DNA from: Scatophagus argus
Taxonomy: Eukaryota > Chordata > Actinopteri > Scatophagidae
Assembly (NCBI RefSeq): GCF_020382885.2
Contig: NC_058512.1
Span: 1,549,001-1,613,000 of the forward strand
Length of the DNA: 64,000 bases
Reading direction: 5' to 3'
Below the pieces are notes generated by a model. That model did not search any database, was not told the origin of the DNA, and was given only the letters and a program-made list of their open reading frames with translations. Positions within the stretch are counted from its first letter, which is position 1. Each line of letters starts with the position of its first letter. This document shows positions 11,004-40,947 of the stretch, piece by piece. Position numbers and translations under genes: made by a program.

Positions 11004-11027
11004 ACACACACACACACACACACACAG
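11004..11027. repeat. (CA)n microsatellite
   Basis: A perfect CA run of about 12 units in the presumed pi4ka 3' UTR or flank. Confidence 0.85.
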
Positions 11028-11333
11028 AGTGTATCTTCTACATACAGACCGACTTTTGTTGGATGCCTAACAAACTGAAACTCCACGACATTAAAAGTGG
11101 CTTCGGAGTTGATCGAGTCTCTTGTGAGCAGCCATTAAACTGATCAATACTTCAGTCACGTAAAGACAGCAGCTGCGACGTACAGTAAAACACTGGAGGG
11201 AATTACAGCAAGTTCACATCTCACAAATACAGTAACAGTATACATGAATATATTGCATAAAGTTAAGTTTTTCTTCTGTCAAGTATCACTACGGTTGTGT
11301 TTCTACCGATGGTAGGAGAAATGGCTTTTAGGT

Positions 11334-11576
11334 TTAATCCTCATCTGCATCAGAAACAGGAAAGTCTGGCTCCGTGTGAGACAACCGCGGTCCACTCTGT
11401 CCTGTTTCCACCACAGGAACCGAACACGGGGCCTTCGCTTCAGGTTCTGCTTCCACTTCCACACCAAGCGCACCCTCAGGGGGGGCCGGAGCAGGGCCGT
11501 GACTAAAGGGGACCTTCAGAGTCGGGGTGTTGTTAGTCCTGTGAGAGGGCCACCGAATGATGTGGGCGAGTTTCAT
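11334..11576 (-). other. Orphan open frame with a splice-acceptor-like start
   Basis: On the minus strand a frame of up to 80 codons ends in an acidic tail (SDADED, stop at 11334). A pyrimidine-bearing acceptor-like sequence (ccctctcacag) lies near 11540 inside it. The composition is Pro/Glu-rich (APAPPEGALGVEVEAEPEAK). I recognise no family, and no upstream exon with a matching donor is evident. It lies within the presumed pi4ka 3' UTR. It could be chance, an alternative last exon, or a small unknown gene. Confidence 0.2.
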
Positions 11577-12724
11577 GTGACGTTGAAAAAAATGTGAAAA
11601 ATGAACTCCTGATGTACGTGAACGTCAGCTGGAGTTGGAGCAACCAATCAAAGGTTCCAGCTTTGGAGCCGCGATTTGCACGATTTGTAAACGTGTCTGT
11701 TGATTCTGAAGCTTCTTCTTAGTTCACATGCTGCATATTGAGTTTCCCTCCCGTGTATAATTTGCGTGATGGTATTTGGTTGTAACCTCTTACTGCTGAC
11801 CTACATTACTTAGAAAAGTTATTTGTTAGTGTAAACTCTGATAGCAAGTCGGGTAAAGCAGTGTTTTAGTGCCTTTAGGGAACATGCTGGGACAAAACCA
11901 CCCGGTAACCTAAAGCTTCAAACAGCTTATCAACATCTTGTTTGAGCGGTAAAATACAATATTGCTGCCACATTACGACTTAAAAGCTCAGGAGGCTCTC
12001 GAGGAGCTCCTGAACGGGTTAGTAAAACACAGTGGAAACAAGAGGCAGAACCTTAAAAGAGTTCAGCTTCGTCCCTGTGGTGGAAAAACACATCTGAGGA
12101 AGCGATTTAAGCTAAAAGCTGGCGTGAAGAGGTGCGACATGACAGCACAGTTAAAACTTTTTAAACTCTTCTGATAAATATGTTCTACAGAAAAATACCT
12201 GCGACCGTGATGCGACCCTACAGTAAATATTGTACAGTAAACACTACAGCATCAGGACGTTTGATGTTTCTACAGACTACAGTTGAGCGCCGACTGACTT
12301 CCTGCGCTCATTTTTCATGTCACAGCTCGCGTTCGACCGAAGCAGCTGAATAAACTGCAGATTGTTCTCGTCTCTCTCTTCAAACTCTCGATCGAAGCCG
12401 ATAAAATACTGTGATCTGTAAAGTGCATGAAAGTGGACAACAGCATCGACACAAAATGCTAACAGCTGCTTCGACAAACACTATAAATATGGCTCCCGTT
12501 ATGGCCGTCGTCCTCAGGTCAGTTGGTGTTTGCTGAGTAACAAAACACTTAAAGGGTGAAGCGCGTCGCTCCTCAGAGCGCGGCTCTAAAGCTCAGACGT
12601 ACGATATTAAATCAGATACAGAACAGTGTGTGAAGGTTCAGGATCAAAGTGCCACGTTCAGGAGCAGAGCGCAGTAAACATCATCCGAGTGAGGGCTCGC
12701 TGGACGAACGACAGCAGAGGATCT

Positions 12725-30512
<17,788 letters not shown>

Positions 30513-30739
30513 GTTTACAGATGCCTTAACGCCGCCGCACCAACACGAACATCTTCCTTCACTCGTCCCGAGGAGAAGTCCGCACTGACAACTACGGCGA
30601 GCACAAGGTCCAAACGGCGCAGCGCAAGGTCACAACGCGATACGCTCAGAAAAACCGACAGCAACGCTGACAGTACTGACGAAATGAGGGCAGGACGACA
30701 CGGGAAATAAACACGACAATATAACAGTCTCATCCAATG
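30513..30739 (-). promoter_or_regulatory. pi4ka: pi4ka 5' UTR and promoter region
   Basis: Only 227 bp separate the pi4ka start codon from the nearest AATAAA of the upstream slc25a1 gene. CpG dinucleotides are frequent here and in the first exon, as in a CpG-type housekeeping promoter. No TATA box is evident at a fixed distance and the TSS is not placed. Confidence 0.55.
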
Positions 30740-30745
30740 TTTATT
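30740..30745 (-). terminator. slc25a1: Candidate poly(A) signal of slc25a1
   Basis: Plus-strand TTTATT is AATAAA on the slc25a1 strand. Another AATAAA lies at 30910-30915. Either gives a 3' UTR of about 1.3-1.5 kb, ending at the edge of the pi4ka promoter. Confidence 0.45.
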
Positions 30746-32205
30746 TGTGAGCATACATATTAGAATTGATTAGACTGAAGGCACAATACTCGGTTTGAAC
30801 CGGCGGAGATTTTTCATGTGCTCATATGAAAACTCCAGAGATATTTAAACGGCTTTATGACACGTATGCAAGTTCAGGCTGAAGCTGAGAAAGGCAGCTC
30901 AACGTAAACATTTATTGGACAATTAAACTGCACTGCATGTAAACATGCCGGACTCACACGCTTTATCTGGAGAAGCAGTTGGTACATTGTTCAAAGCTGT
31001 GAAAAATAAAAGGCAATTCACGTCACGTGGCTGAAAATTAAACACAGAATCGCCAAACCCGGAATACAAGCTACTCCAAACCACCAGTCCTCCGTGGAAT
31101 GAGATGAAAGGCACTGTTAGTGGCATTTCTTAAACAGTCAGGTCTATGCATTAAAGGTCATTAAAATTTAAAGGCAAAAATTAAAAAAAAAACTTCATCG
31201 AAGTAAGAGTTATGATGATGTGAACATCTCAGAAATACCTCAAAGTGCCTGGAGTCAAACCTCTAGTGACACTGCAGTGTGCGCAACAGAGTATATCATG
31301 TTTAAAAAATCCGTAGTGACTAAGTACATACAACATTCAATCATTCTTAATCTCAAAAGATCTCAAAACGATCCACACACCACACAGGCACTTCTATAGC
31401 ATCAGTCTGGTAAGTTAAACCTCTTTGCCACTGTTCTGTGGAAATGTGCATTTCTAAATAAGTTGTGTACATATGCAACATAATAAAAAATTCTGCACCT
31501 GCATGAGTCCTACAGTCTCGATTATTTTTACAAATTAATGTGATTTAAGGCATTTAGTTGCTAATGTAGCTGTAGCTTCTGCTACACGTGACATCTTGTT
31601 AATCATTTCAACTGGTACTGAATGAAAGGTTTTGAAAAGTCTTGTAAAACCAAAGGAAAAAAAATGAAAATACTTGCATAAAAAGGGTCTTTAAAATGTC
31701 CAATCTGTAGTCTAATCTCTCATTTCAAGTATGATTTCTTTTTCTAGATCACATTACGCTGGGTCGGCTTTCTCTCTGATCGAGTACAAACAGCATTCAT
31801 ATAACTGAACTGAGAGCGCTGCAGGTGAGGCGCAGCTCACTGTGTTCCCAATTCTCTAGTCAATCAGATCTAAATAAACGGCCCTTCGCCTTCCCTGAGC
31901 TCCAAAGGAAACCCCCCCACCCCCCCCCCGTGTGGAATTAAAACAAACAAAAAAAACAAAACAAAACAAGTGTAAGCAGCGACTCTGCAGTCTGGAGCTT
32001 GTTCATGCAGGTACTGCTTGCCACTTGTTATAGTTGTGTTAAAAACAAAATAAAGAAAGTACCAATCCCTTTTCTGCCATGCTGACAACCACTCAGAGGT
32101 AGATATTAGAACCTAGAAGCAGGGATCGGTCTGGGACCCGGCCTGGTCAATAACGTAAATGCCGCGTCCCGACACTCCTGCTTGTGTAGCACCAGGGTGT
32201 CCATT
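30746..32205 (-). other. slc25a1: Presumed slc25a1 3' UTR
   Basis: No coding exon recognised between the slc25a1 stop (32206-32208) and the candidate poly(A) signals. The stretch is AT-rich, with A/T homopolymers near 31174-31190 and C-runs near 31911-31928. Confidence 0.5.
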
Positions 32206-35200
32206 TCAGTCCGTCTTCCAAACCATGTTGAGGACCTTCACAACCTCCTCATAAATAATGAAGACTATGGCCACGTCCATGCACACCCGACCCAGCCGAG
32301 GAACGGTACCTTTGTAGAACCTGAATGGGACAAAGGGACGGAGTCAACACACACCCGAGAGGTTTCAAACACATCAGCCACTTAGCAAAGGTTATTTACA
32401 AAGGCTTTATCACAGACAAGTGTTTGCCTTTCTATTCTCATGCTACTGATTTTTTATTGTCTCAAAGTAAAAAAAATGATGACCAAAACTCATGGCAGAC
32501 CAGCAATAAAAAAACACATTACAGGCCAAATTATTTCCATATAAAAAAACCAAAAAGAATTAAATTATTTAACCAATTAGAAGGAGAACATCAGTGGCCC
32601 CAGGACTGAACCCTGAAGTGTTCCACAGCGGTGGTACCACCAGTGCTAACATTTGAGAGACCTCTCTTGGTTGCCTGGTAACCTCACAATGACAACAAGC
32701 CTCCAGGAAGCCCCCACACCCCCCACCCCACACCACAAACGTCTCAGGCTTGAGATGTGCTGATGTTTTTATCTTTGGATACAGCCAGGCTGGCTGCTTC
32801 CCCCTGCTTCCACCCTCACGCGACACAGTTTCCTGTAACTGTCAGATGAACTGTGCTTATGAACTTACGCCATTGGTCCCTCATGCTTCATGATCTTGAC
32901 GGCGCAGTCCAGTGTGCTTTTGTACTTGTGAGCTTCGAGACCCTGTTGAACCACATCCATACGTGTTAGTTACTCCCCTCGGAGATTAAAATCATGAGAC
33001 TCTATGACGTGAACATGTTCTGCGACCGACCTGCATTCTGGTCTTGATGACATCCAGGGGAGTGTTTCCAAACACACTGGCAGCACCAGCAAAAGCTCCA
33101 AACATTCCAGTTATCACAGGGTTAATGGCTTTGTTGGGGTCATCGCCTTGGTGTTTCGGAAACATAAAAGAAATCATTCTTAGGTTGCAGTTTTGGTTGC
33201 TGGAGTGTGGCAGCCATTTTCTTCTTATGAACTCACACACCTTTGTACCAGTTCCTCAGTGAAGTCATGACGTAGAAGCGGATGGCCTGGTTGGAGCCTT
33301 GTTTCAGCACGGTGGCTGTCAGGCCCTGGTAAGTCCCCCTCAGTCCTGAGGACACATCAGTGTTATCACTTAACTCCTTTTATCAGTTTAAATTAATGAG
33401 CTCTGCAGGAGTGATGAGGCTGAGGAAGAATATTATCCTCTTAATAACAGATGACTCAAACACATGAGAAATGATGAACCGCCTGAGGTGTAATTTCCTG
33501 CACAGTGAAATCATTGTGTGCTTTGAACAGCAGGTGGCAGTAAAGTGCAAACAAACAACCCAACCGTACCTTCACTTCTCACAATCTCCCTCACGCCATG
33601 GAAAAATCCCTTGTACTTTGGGTTTGCTGACGTCTGATCGTGGATGAATTTGACCTGAAATGAAATCATAACAACGATGAATAAAATCATCCAAACAATT
33701 GCAGAAGCCCTAAAAATGTGAGACACGCAGGCTCAGTAATGCTGCTGTGAAACAGCATTAGCACCATTTTATTGGCATGGTCTGAAAGTTTTGAATTGAA
33801 CTGAATTGTTGGACTCTTGATAAGCCAGTGGGGGAAGCATTCATATCCTTCACTGGAGTGAAATTACCAGTAAACCAAATGACTACAAAATTAATACTCC
33901 TTTACAAGCCCCGCATTCAATATCATACTTCAGTAAACATCTGTAAGTATTACCAAAATGGACTTCAAATATCACAGTAAAACATACAGACATAACATGA
34001 TTATTATCATATGACATGACTGGATTATCAGTACTGATTATTACTTGCTGTCTAATCTCTGAAATACTGGAAAAACCAAGAAGGCAAATGTTTGAACAAG
34101 GGGCCACAAGGGCCACGAGTGGGAATCAAGAGACAAAAAGGTTGGGACCAACATAAGCTTTTCATGTCAAATCTTGATTTGAAAAGTAGCCAGTAACCAC
34201 ATCTGTCAAACAAATGTAGTCAAATAAAAACTGTATAATATCCCACCCACATTAAACGTCTCGGGATGAAAATCAAAATCATCCATTCACACTTGAAAAC
34301 TGCTCTGGTGGAGACCAAAACAGAGCTGAAGGTGAATAAGGTTCTTCTGCTAAACATTAAGCCGTAAAAACTGCACAAGGTCACGTCAGTGTTGTGTTCA
34401 AAGCCCCCAGAGGACAGAAGATAAACGAACGCTTTTACCTTGACCGTCTCCATGGGACAGACGACAACCACGGCCTCCGCAACTCCAGCGCCGAGACCAC
34501 AGAGGAACCCTCGCTTGCTGTCAAGTTTGCCACTTTCATCCCGCATCTTATTACTGAGAAACTCAAACATCCCAAATCTGCAGGGGGTGACGGAGAGTAA
34601 AAAGATGAACGAGTCAACATAAATCGGTTCCACCTTCTGACAGGACAACCTTGAAGAGTCTGACCGGGGCCTCATGGAGCAGTTTATAACCCGTTACAAG
34701 AGCATCTTTTGTGTTGCCAGGTTGTGTGAAATCCCTTTGAGTGAACATTAAAAATCTATTAAAACAAATAATTATTAACATTTACAACCGCTGATTTGAT
34801 GAATTAAACCCATTTGTTTTTTGTAGCGGCCAAACAATCAATGTAAAGTTTTGCTGTACACGTTCGGCAGCCATAGCTGACATCCCGGTGGGGGTCTGAT
34901 GTGAAACAGTTTGACGTGTGTGTGTGTGCAGGTGTGTGAGGCTGGAGCGTCACCTGACAGCTGCTTTAGGTATGGAGCCATACAGCAGAGAGCTGAGGCC
35001 TCTGTAGAGACCCCTCACCCCATGACTGTTCACCGTCTGCTTCACACAGTCAGCTGCAGGACACACAGAGAGGACAAAAACATGGCTGCTTCACCACACC
35101 AGAACGAAAAGACGAGCGCGCTGCAGCCGAGGAAAAGCTCGGCTTCGTTATCTGAATCCTCCTCTCACAGTCGAGCTGTGAAGAGACGGGAGGAGTGACG

Positions 35201-38200
35201 TCCTCGTGCAGAGTTCCTGCACACAAACACCATCTGTGGCAAAGTTCACAAGCTCAAACACTGACGGGAACACGAGGTCTGAACTCGCCGCTCGAGAACC
35301 TTGAGATCATTTGGTCACGAATCAATACCCGCTGTGATCAGCCGCAGGCTCTGAAACTAACTGAGCTGATCGACTGCAACAAGCCAGTAACCAGTGAGAT
35401 ACCTGGTAATTTCACGTTTTCAAGTTTAGAACCTGCAGGTTGAGCACACCTGAGGCCGAGACAGGCTGGGCTGTGGGGATGATTTAATATTCCACAGCTC
35501 TGAGAAGTCTCGCTGTGTTAAAACTGGCAGACATTTTCCCTCCTCTGTGAGCTGCTGTGGAACACGTGTGGCACATTGCAGGCATCACGTCAAACCACCC
35601 GTCCACGCTGACGATGACGCGTTGGTCTCTGTGACCTGCATGGCGTGGCTCCGCCCACATGCAGCAGTTTGACGTCAAACAGCCGCGTGCTGCTCTTCTC
35701 CTCTGAGTTTGCTGAGGATCACAAGCCAGTTTAAAAGGTGCTGACGGCCACGACGTCCTGCATGTTCCTCATAATCAGTGTTAATGTCTCTTGTCCGCAT
35801 AAAAAGAAGAAGACACGTTTAAAGAACATCGTAAAAGACAACAACATTCCAGGTGGACACAAGCGTGAACTGCAGCCTCAGTGATAAACACATCTGACTG
35901 AAGTGGACTCGATTATCTTCATGAAGGTGGAAGTTACTGCTTTAGATTTTAAAAAGTGCTGCTGTTTTGTCCCCCACACGATGAAAGTCATGTTGGGCGG
36001 ACGCGAACTCACCGATGCCTTTGTATTTGGGAGGATTGGCCTTCTCATCTAACTGCAGCTGAGTCTTAACGTACTCTGTGGGGAAGGTGATGCAGATCTC
36101 GATGCCTCCGGCGATCCCACCTGAAACAACAGGAAAACCTGTCAGCACCACCCGAGCTAACCCCGACAGGCAGACAGGAACTACACCCACTTTCTGACTG
36201 TTGGCATGTGGTTTCGAATCTACTCTGTGACTTTTACACTCAAATAAAGGTGTAACACACCAAATCTAATCCACTGTTCTGCATCTTTCCCACAGTACAT
36301 TTCACAATTAACAGACATAAAAATCAAGTTTTATTAATGTAACACATCCATACAACATGATGCATCGCAAAACATACGGCTGCAAGAGGTACAAACAGAA
36401 GCAGTTAGAGTTTGGTTTTGAATCAGAAGTCACTAGAGGAGGTGAACTCAGCACACACTCGTGTGAGAACCTGCTCCACCTTAAAACGCTTCTTCTCACA
36501 CATCTGCAGTTCAACAGCAAACACACAGCCGGCAGCTGATTGGCTCGGCTGATCTCAGTGTGACTGTGACTACAGCTGCCGCCCCCCTGGACCCACGCCA
36601 ACTGAAGGGGGCGTGTTGCCTTCAGGGCACGTACCGATTACCACATCTGCCTACAGCCACACAGCCTGACGGTGGCCTGACTGCTTGCTGATGGGTGCAG
36701 GAGTGAGTGGGAAGTTTGCAAACTTTATGTCAATAAAGGTGCACGAAGTGTCCGACTTTCAGTCCGGCAGCTCAACTAGTTAAGCAAGTTAAACTCCAAA
36801 CGTCTCAGCAGACCTGAAGCTGGGAGTTACAGTTAAAACCCTGCAAACTGAAGGAACGCAAACAGTTTCATAGGAGCTTGTTAGTGTAAAAAAGGGCCCT
36901 TTGTTGATGCAATAACATGCGTTAGTTTGTTTTTTTCTCAACCCAAACGCCATGCAGAGGAGTCCCAGCCTGCACTCACACATGCAAGTAGGGCTCATCA
37001 TGCAAAAACACGACAGCCTGACAATCACTGGTCTCACTAAAACATCAAGTGTATTTTGGAGACCAAATTGACGGTCTGAGAAGTGCTGGCAGCGACACAC
37101 CCAGGCATTCCTGTGGTTAGAGACTGGTTTTACAGCCCGAGATGTCCACACAGTCCACATCATCAGCATCAGCATCTGCAAAACAAGCCCGTGTACCTGC
37201 ATTGTGTCCTGGTGTTCAAGCTGCAAAAAGACACACAACTGGTTTATCGAGTCCAACTCCTGCAGACGCCGGAGCACGTGTTTAGAAGGACAGCATGGGG
37301 ACAAGACTCTGCTTTACAAGGCACTTGTACAAAGCTCTGAGATAAAGGTTAATCACGAGAGGCCAAGGGTTGAGTGTAATCTCCAGAACAGTGCAGACAA
37401 AGCGGTTTCATCATCGCAGGGTCACACAGGTGTGACTGACGACATCAAGAAAGGCCGACTGACCCGAATCAAACGCAACACTTTACGTTTTTAACACTGA
37501 AGACGGGACACATGACTTTATGTTCTAATAATTAAGGTTCAAATGGCGTGTGGTGAAGCAATGATGAAGCTGGTGTGAATGTTACGAGAATCTGACCTGT
37601 CACAGATCATATCTGCATGGGCATAATCGATCATCTGGGATTATTAAGTCTTCAGTGCACTGATGTCATCCTGGACAATAAAGTTTTTTGTTGTACTGCT
37701 GCAAACCTCGAGGGCGTCCACTTTAAAAGCTTGTTTTTGTCACCGACAGGCTCAGCTTGTTATTTTGAGAGTCTGACAACATTATGGAAAGGAGCCCCAC
37801 AGAGACACAGTTTTTTATTAAAGAGTAAAAAGCTTCTGGTTTAAATAGAAACAGCTGTTAAATCGCTTTCTTCTCAAACATCAGACTTCATTGTCAAAAA
37901 CAGTAATTTTCCCTCACATAATATGGGAGTTGCTGTTCCGTCGCTGCCTCGGCCGGTTTGTTTGTGTTACTGTGCAACTTTGGTTCGTTACAATCTGAAT
38001 TAACCCTTTAAAGCACCAAAGTCACACAATTAGATGAACTAGGGAAGCAACACACCAACAACTCTCATGTTCTGCAAAGTAAAATGACTGTTTTTGTTAA
38101 TGGAGTCTGGTACTCTTAGTTTCCCGTCTTAGCCTGTCAGAAATGCTTCCACTCCTGTACGAATCCCTTCCATGATGTTGTCCCACAGCCACACGAACAA

Positions 38201-39296
38201 CCTGAGCATGTCAGCGGCTGCCAAAAACAAGCACTTCATGTAGACGTGCGCTGATAGGCTCACTTGTCCCCAACGATTACCACCACTGGAGTTTTAACTA
38301 GCCTGAGTTTTACTCGCTTAGATGCCAAAACATGTACAAACTGTAGACTCTGGTTTAAAAATACTGAAGTTTCCCTCTAAATGACCCCTTTGCACCAGTT
38401 TAAATGCACATCTGGTCATGATTGGACTAAGAACCAACATGAAAAACCACTTTCACTGATCCTCAGCAGAAGGTCCTGAACTGAGTTTGTGACAGGCGTG
38501 TTGCAGCCCGGGCGGCTCAGAGAGCAAAGAGCAAAGTGCTTTGTCATCGTGGCCCATGCAGCTGAACATGGAGAGCTGGGGCCTCTGAACACACACTGTG
38601 AGGGGCCCCGGGTCAGCAGGAAAACACCAAACGGCTGACACTCATGTACAGAAACTCACATGAAGCAACAAAGCTTCTGTGTTCAACTTTTAAGGTTCAA
38701 ACGCGATCCGCAGCACCTCAGATTGTGCTGCAGTTCAGCTCTTCCTGACATCCTGTCCACGCCGAGCCGGTCTGAGCATCTGTCACTGATTGACTACTGA
38801 GAGCTCAGGCAGGCAGGCACAGTTCATGTCGGTCAGGGTTCTTTAAAGGTCCCAGAACACAGCAGGCTGTCCAAACTGCAGTCCCAGTTCCAAACGGTGC
38901 TGCTGTCCTGGTCTAACAGGAGGCATCTTCCGTGGTTCTCCATCTGCTTCTCGCTCTGAAGGGAAGAGTCCGCGTCCCCTTAAGAGGAGCCCGGCAGGAT
39001 GAAGTGCATGCAGCCCACTTTCTCCTGCCTGCGCCCTGTACGTTTCCTGTGCTTTTATCAGCGTAGTTACAGCCAGCAGGCCTCTGATTACATCTGCACA
39101 CGGAGGTTCAGCGCTAAAACTTGTCGACAAGTTGGACTGTGGCGGTGGGGGACTCGCCCCCGACCTGCTCGCAAACTTTCTTACCTGCCAGAATAGCCTT
39201 GCCAGGGTGCGTGAGTTTGGCTTTCCCCGCCGGAGCTGCAGCAGCCAGACACTGGGGTCTGGAAAACGGGCTCACAAATCTGTTCTGCCCAGACAT
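32206..39296 (-). CDS. slc25a1: Mitochondrial citrate carrier (tricarboxylate transport protein)
   Basis: An inner-membrane antiporter that exports citrate to the cytosol in exchange for malate, feeding fatty-acid and sterol synthesis. Nine coding exons, transcript order: 39185-39296, 36013-36120, 34954-35053, 34439-34577, 33570-33654, 33241-33345, 33031-33146, 32869-32942, 32206-32320. They give 317 aa (human 311). Three mitochondrial-carrier repeats are visible, each with its PX[DE]XX[KR]X[KR]-type signature: PTEYVKTQ (51-58), PMETVKVK (148-155) and PLDVIKTR (246-253). The N-terminus [21 protein letters not shown] and the C-terminus [11 protein letters not shown] are specific to the citrate carrier. 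The start ATG at 39296 is chosen because it gives the family's usual length, although the frame stays open far upstream. Intron 1 (36121-39184) is the largest. Whether this is the a or b fish paralogue cannot be told here. Confidence 0.97.
34916..34937. repeat. Short GT tract past an slc25a1 donor
   Basis: GT-rich on the plus strand (CA in the slc25a1 sense), 16-38 nt downstream of the donor of exon 34954-35053. Confidence 0.7.
36121..39184 (-). other. slc25a1: slc25a1 intron 1
   Basis: 3064 bp. I recognise no exon or mobile element within it. A GC-richer part near 38700-39010 approaches the first exon. Confidence 0.65.
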
Positions 39297-40860
39297 GACT
39301 GCGATACGCCGGCCTAACTTTTTCTGCTTGTTGTCGCTGTCAACGCGGATGTGCTCGATTGGCGCAAACCCAGTCAGCCTTCCAGCCCTCGTGCGGTGCA
39401 GTGCGGGTGCTCTGAGCAGGAGCCGCGATGCAAACACTGACCATTGGACTTTGGAGTTGGTTATGTGTGCGGACTTTTTCACAGCGGAGTTTCCTCCGGG
39501 CCACACAGAGGCTGATAGTGTCGAGTCAGTGTTCGCACAGGGCGGGGCAGGGACCGACCCCCCAACACCACCACCACCCCACGACACGCAGGAGCGCCAT
39601 GTTTGTCTGAAACATTTAAGGTGGACCGCAGTGATTCTCTGCAAAGCGCTCATTGGCCAGTTTGTCATCGCTAAATTACCCGCCCACTTTAAATGCGACG
39701 TGTCTCCTGTAGGGGGCAGCATTCTCCCCTCCCCCCCGCCGCTTCTGTGTGCTACCATCACTGATGATAATAATAATAATAATAATAGAATTAACAGCAA
39801 CTTACATTTACTACTATTTAGTCCTATTTTGTGGTGGATGAGATGCTTTTCGTGTACTTGCTCCTTCAAACTTCTCCTGCACTTCAGGGTCAAAGTCTTG
39901 CATGTGAAAGCATCAAGCACAGGTGGCTCACTCACTATGCAGAATGACCCATATCAGACACAGATCTTTAACGTTACAGCTGGTGAAGGATATGCACAAA
40001 TACGAGAAAGAAAAGCTGACACTCAGCATTTCCTTCTTGTAGCTTCTGTAACTGTTATGTGAGTCTTCGTAGATTTCATTTTATGATTTAAAAAAGTCTC
40101 AAAAGGCATTAATGTTTACTGATATCAATAGTTTAAATCAAATATAAAATGGTTCATTAACTAAATGATATTAATGTAAACGCATGCTGCATGAGATGCG
40201 CTTGTGTAATAATGTGTCCACTAAAGCTGCTTTTAACAGCAGCATTAAGCTCAGAGGAAGAAGCTTTAACTTCACCTGCTGTTTGTTTCCACTTAGTGGT
40301 TAAAAGAGGACAACTGACCAACTTGTGGACAATTAAACCAAAGAGCAATTCGCACTCGGACTTAAGTAACGGGTATTTCACCAGGAAACAATGTAAATGA
40401 GATAGATTGTTTTAGATAATAGTAATAAAACCAAAAAAATAAAATTGTGTGCAACAGAAATATATATATATTTCTTTCGTATCACTCTGATCATCTGCTG
40501 ACAGCTTAGATGTTTCCCGGGGCCCTCCTGACTACATTCACACTGATACGCGTTATAACTGCGATATTTTCCCTTGTGCCACAAACCATCCCCCCCTCTG
40601 GTCGGACCGTCGGGCCCCCAGAAGCCCCTGCGCTTGGCCTAAATGACCAGAGACTTTACGTGAAAAATCTGTATCTCTGATAAATCTACTTCTGTGTGAG
40701 GTTGTCATAAATTAAACATTTATCGATAAACTGAAATGGGTTATTATCGCGGATTAAACTCTTGCCTTTTTATCGACTCTTTGTTCGCTGTGTGTACTGA
40801 TAACGCGCATGCTCCATATGTCTCCTTCATTGTGCCCTGTTCCCCTTATAGACAGCGCTA
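39297..40860. promoter_or_regulatory. Shared upstream region of slc25a1 and vdac3
   Basis: The two genes point away from each other across this region. The slc25a1 side (39297-39720) is GC-rich and CpG-rich. The middle is AT-rich, with (TAA)n at 39766-39787 and a short (TA)n near 40461-40471. The vdac3 side becomes CpG-richer beyond about 40.8 kb. Open frames run on both strands at 39114-40062, but no conserved protein is recognised in them. Confidence 0.45.
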
Positions 40861-40947
40861 AGCTAAGCTAGCTGTCAATCCCCTCAGCAGCATCACGCCA
40901 GGGACACTCCAGGCTCTGCAGACTCCCCCTCCAACACCGTTGCACTG
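40861..40947 (+). other. vdac3: Candidate vdac3 5' non-coding exon
   Basis: A GC-rich segment ends at a good donor (CACTG|gtaagg, exon edge 40947). It lies about 1.1 kb upstream of the acceptor (gtccccag) that precedes the vdac3 start codon by 4 nt. The left edge and TSS are guesses. Confidence 0.4.

Noticed and set aside
12277-12477. 66-codon minus-strand frame after the pi4ka stop
   Set aside because: No homology recognised and no strong splice sites. It lies in the presumed pi4ka 3' UTR.
39121-40062. 313-codon plus-strand open frame
   Set aside because: It is antisense to slc25a1 exon 1 in its left part and runs through simple sequence in its right part. No recognisable domain and no splice or promoter support.
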